Source: Mucidula mucida (taxonomy: Eukaryota; Basidiomycota; Agaricomycetes; Agaricales; Physalacriaceae). Taken from it: 64,000 nt of DNA. The notes under the pieces were generated by a model, which did not search any database, was not told where the DNA came from, and saw only the letters and a list, made by a program, of their open reading frames with translations. A program made the position numbers and the translations under genes. Of this stretch, positions 63,288 through 64,000 are shown one piece after another. Within the stretch, counting starts at the first letter, position 1. Each line of letters opens with the position of its first letter. The DNA lies in contig JADNYV010000003.1 of the NCBI GenBank assembly GCA_015501055.1, forward strand, positions 775,476 through 839,475, written 5' to 3'.

Positions 63288-64000
63288 ATGTCGAGCTACG
63301 ACAAGGTGGTGAAGCTGGCATGCAAACCCAAGGCGGCCCGCCAAAGGCAAAGGTGGGTTCGGTATGTCATTGTTTGCTCTCATCTCATCCTTGTAGTACT
63401 TGGACCCATTATTGCCGCAACCTGGTCAGAGGACGGCGCCGTCCACGATGTCTGCAAGGCCTTTCTCCGCGCTTCAGAGAACCAATGCGATTGTGCGACG
63501 CCCACCCATCCCCCGCGTATCCTGACATCCCCAGGTCGTCTTCAAAGCTCTGATTGTGCTCCATACAATGATTCGCAACGGCGCTACCGATAACGTATTG
63601 TCCTATCTATCATCCTCAGAAGTTCTCCGCCTCAATAACGTCTCCGCTGGCAACTGGGAAGGTCAGCTTATATCCTCGTCACCTCTGGCCTCTGCTGACG
63701 GGTCAATATAGGTTACCGACCACCTGACAATCTGCAGAACTATGCTGCTTATCTCGAATCCCGTATCAGGGCATACAAGGACCTAAAACACGACGCAGTC
63801 CGGGTGCAGGCCGAGTCAAACCGAGATATGCGCACTTCCCAATCCATCGAAGAAGAAGGTTACCGCGTCAAGAAAGGTGTCGGGAAGCACGCTCAATCTG
63901 CACCACCCACCCGTAGCAAAACTATCATGGGTCGCAAGTTGCGATCAATGACCGTCGAGAAGGGCTTACTTCGGGAAACGAAAGCTGTCCACAGAATGAT
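63288..64000 (+). CDS. ANTH-domain clathrin adaptor (AP180/CALM type), 3' end outside window
   Basis: Membrane adaptor binding PtdIns(4,5)P2 and clathrin during endocytosis. It begins MSSYDKVVKLACKPKAA; the lysines after this form the lipid site. Further blocks are ATWSEDGAVHDVCKAFL, TNAIVVFKALIVLHTMIRNG (after a spliced intron), ATDNVLSYLSSSEVLRLNNV, DNLQNYAAYLESRIRAYKDL, KHDAVRVQAESNRDMRTSQS and TIMGRKLRSMTVEKGLLRET. The frame runs off the end of the window. Two missing C residues are suspected (CCC runs at 63337-63339 and 63405-63407), since PPKAK and PIIAATWSEDG lie in neighbouring frames. Fungal homologs are YAP1801/YAP1802. Confidence 0.88.

Overview
The window is nuclear DNA from a filamentous basidiomycete, most likely an Agaricomycete mushroom. 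Genes are dense and cut by many short (about 45-60 nt) GT-AG introns with a few GC-AG ones. Marker genes fit: a fused spermidine synthase-saccharopine dehydrogenase, an HMG-box factor of the fungal MATA_HMG type, a GH71 alpha-1,3-glucanase and fungal POL1, MED4, GTR1 and PRP40. No virus, toxin gene, CRISPR array, rRNA or convincing tRNA was seen.

Layout. 1-16.8 kb: a 5'-partial minus-strand coiled-coil protein, RNase P/MRP subunit POP5, a DUF4139 protein, a small conserved hypothetical, an Old Yellow Enzyme gene, a lactonase-like beta-propeller, a BTB/POZ protein, a decayed second copy of the Old Yellow Enzyme gene, and DNA polymerase alpha. 16.9-32 kb: a dual-specificity phosphatase, MED4, a CLC Cl-/H+ exchanger, a WDR7/rabconnectin-like WD40 protein, the Rag GTPase GTR1, the Golgi GDPase GDA1 and a GH47 alpha-mannosidase. 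32-39.6 kb: a proline/serine-rich hypothetical, the SPE3-LYS9 fusion, a SET protein and a possible very small gene. 39.6-45.7 kb is gene-poor: a kinase-like relic and one small TATA-driven gene. 45.7-52 kb: mitochondrial ribosomal protein bL21m head-to-head with ATP synthase alpha, a secreted GH71 enzyme and the HMG-box factor. 53.8-64 kb: PRP40, an EEF1A-lysine-methyltransferase-type enzyme and glycerol kinase GUT1, all on the minus strand, then a second GH47 enzyme on the minus strand and a 3'-truncated ANTH-domain (AP180/CALM) clathrin adaptor on the plus strand.

Functional links. CLC exchanger, WDR7-like V-ATPase regulator and GTR1 sit side by side and all act on endosome/vacuole acidification or vacuolar TORC1 signalling. 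GDA1 and GH47 are tandem secretory-pathway glycosylation genes. bL21m and ATP1 share a 136-bp divergent promoter and both feed mitochondria.

Quality warning. At least seventeen conserved reading frames or exon joins are broken by what looks like one missing base, most often in a short homopolymer (AAA for AAAA, CCC for CCCC). Essential genes such as POL1, GDA1, ATP1 and LYS9 are hit in the same way. The simplest reading is a systematic deletion error in the assembly, so those genes are annotated as functional. The second Old Yellow Enzyme copy is different: it has a large internal deletion, a lost splice acceptor and a nonsense codon, and is called a true pseudogene.
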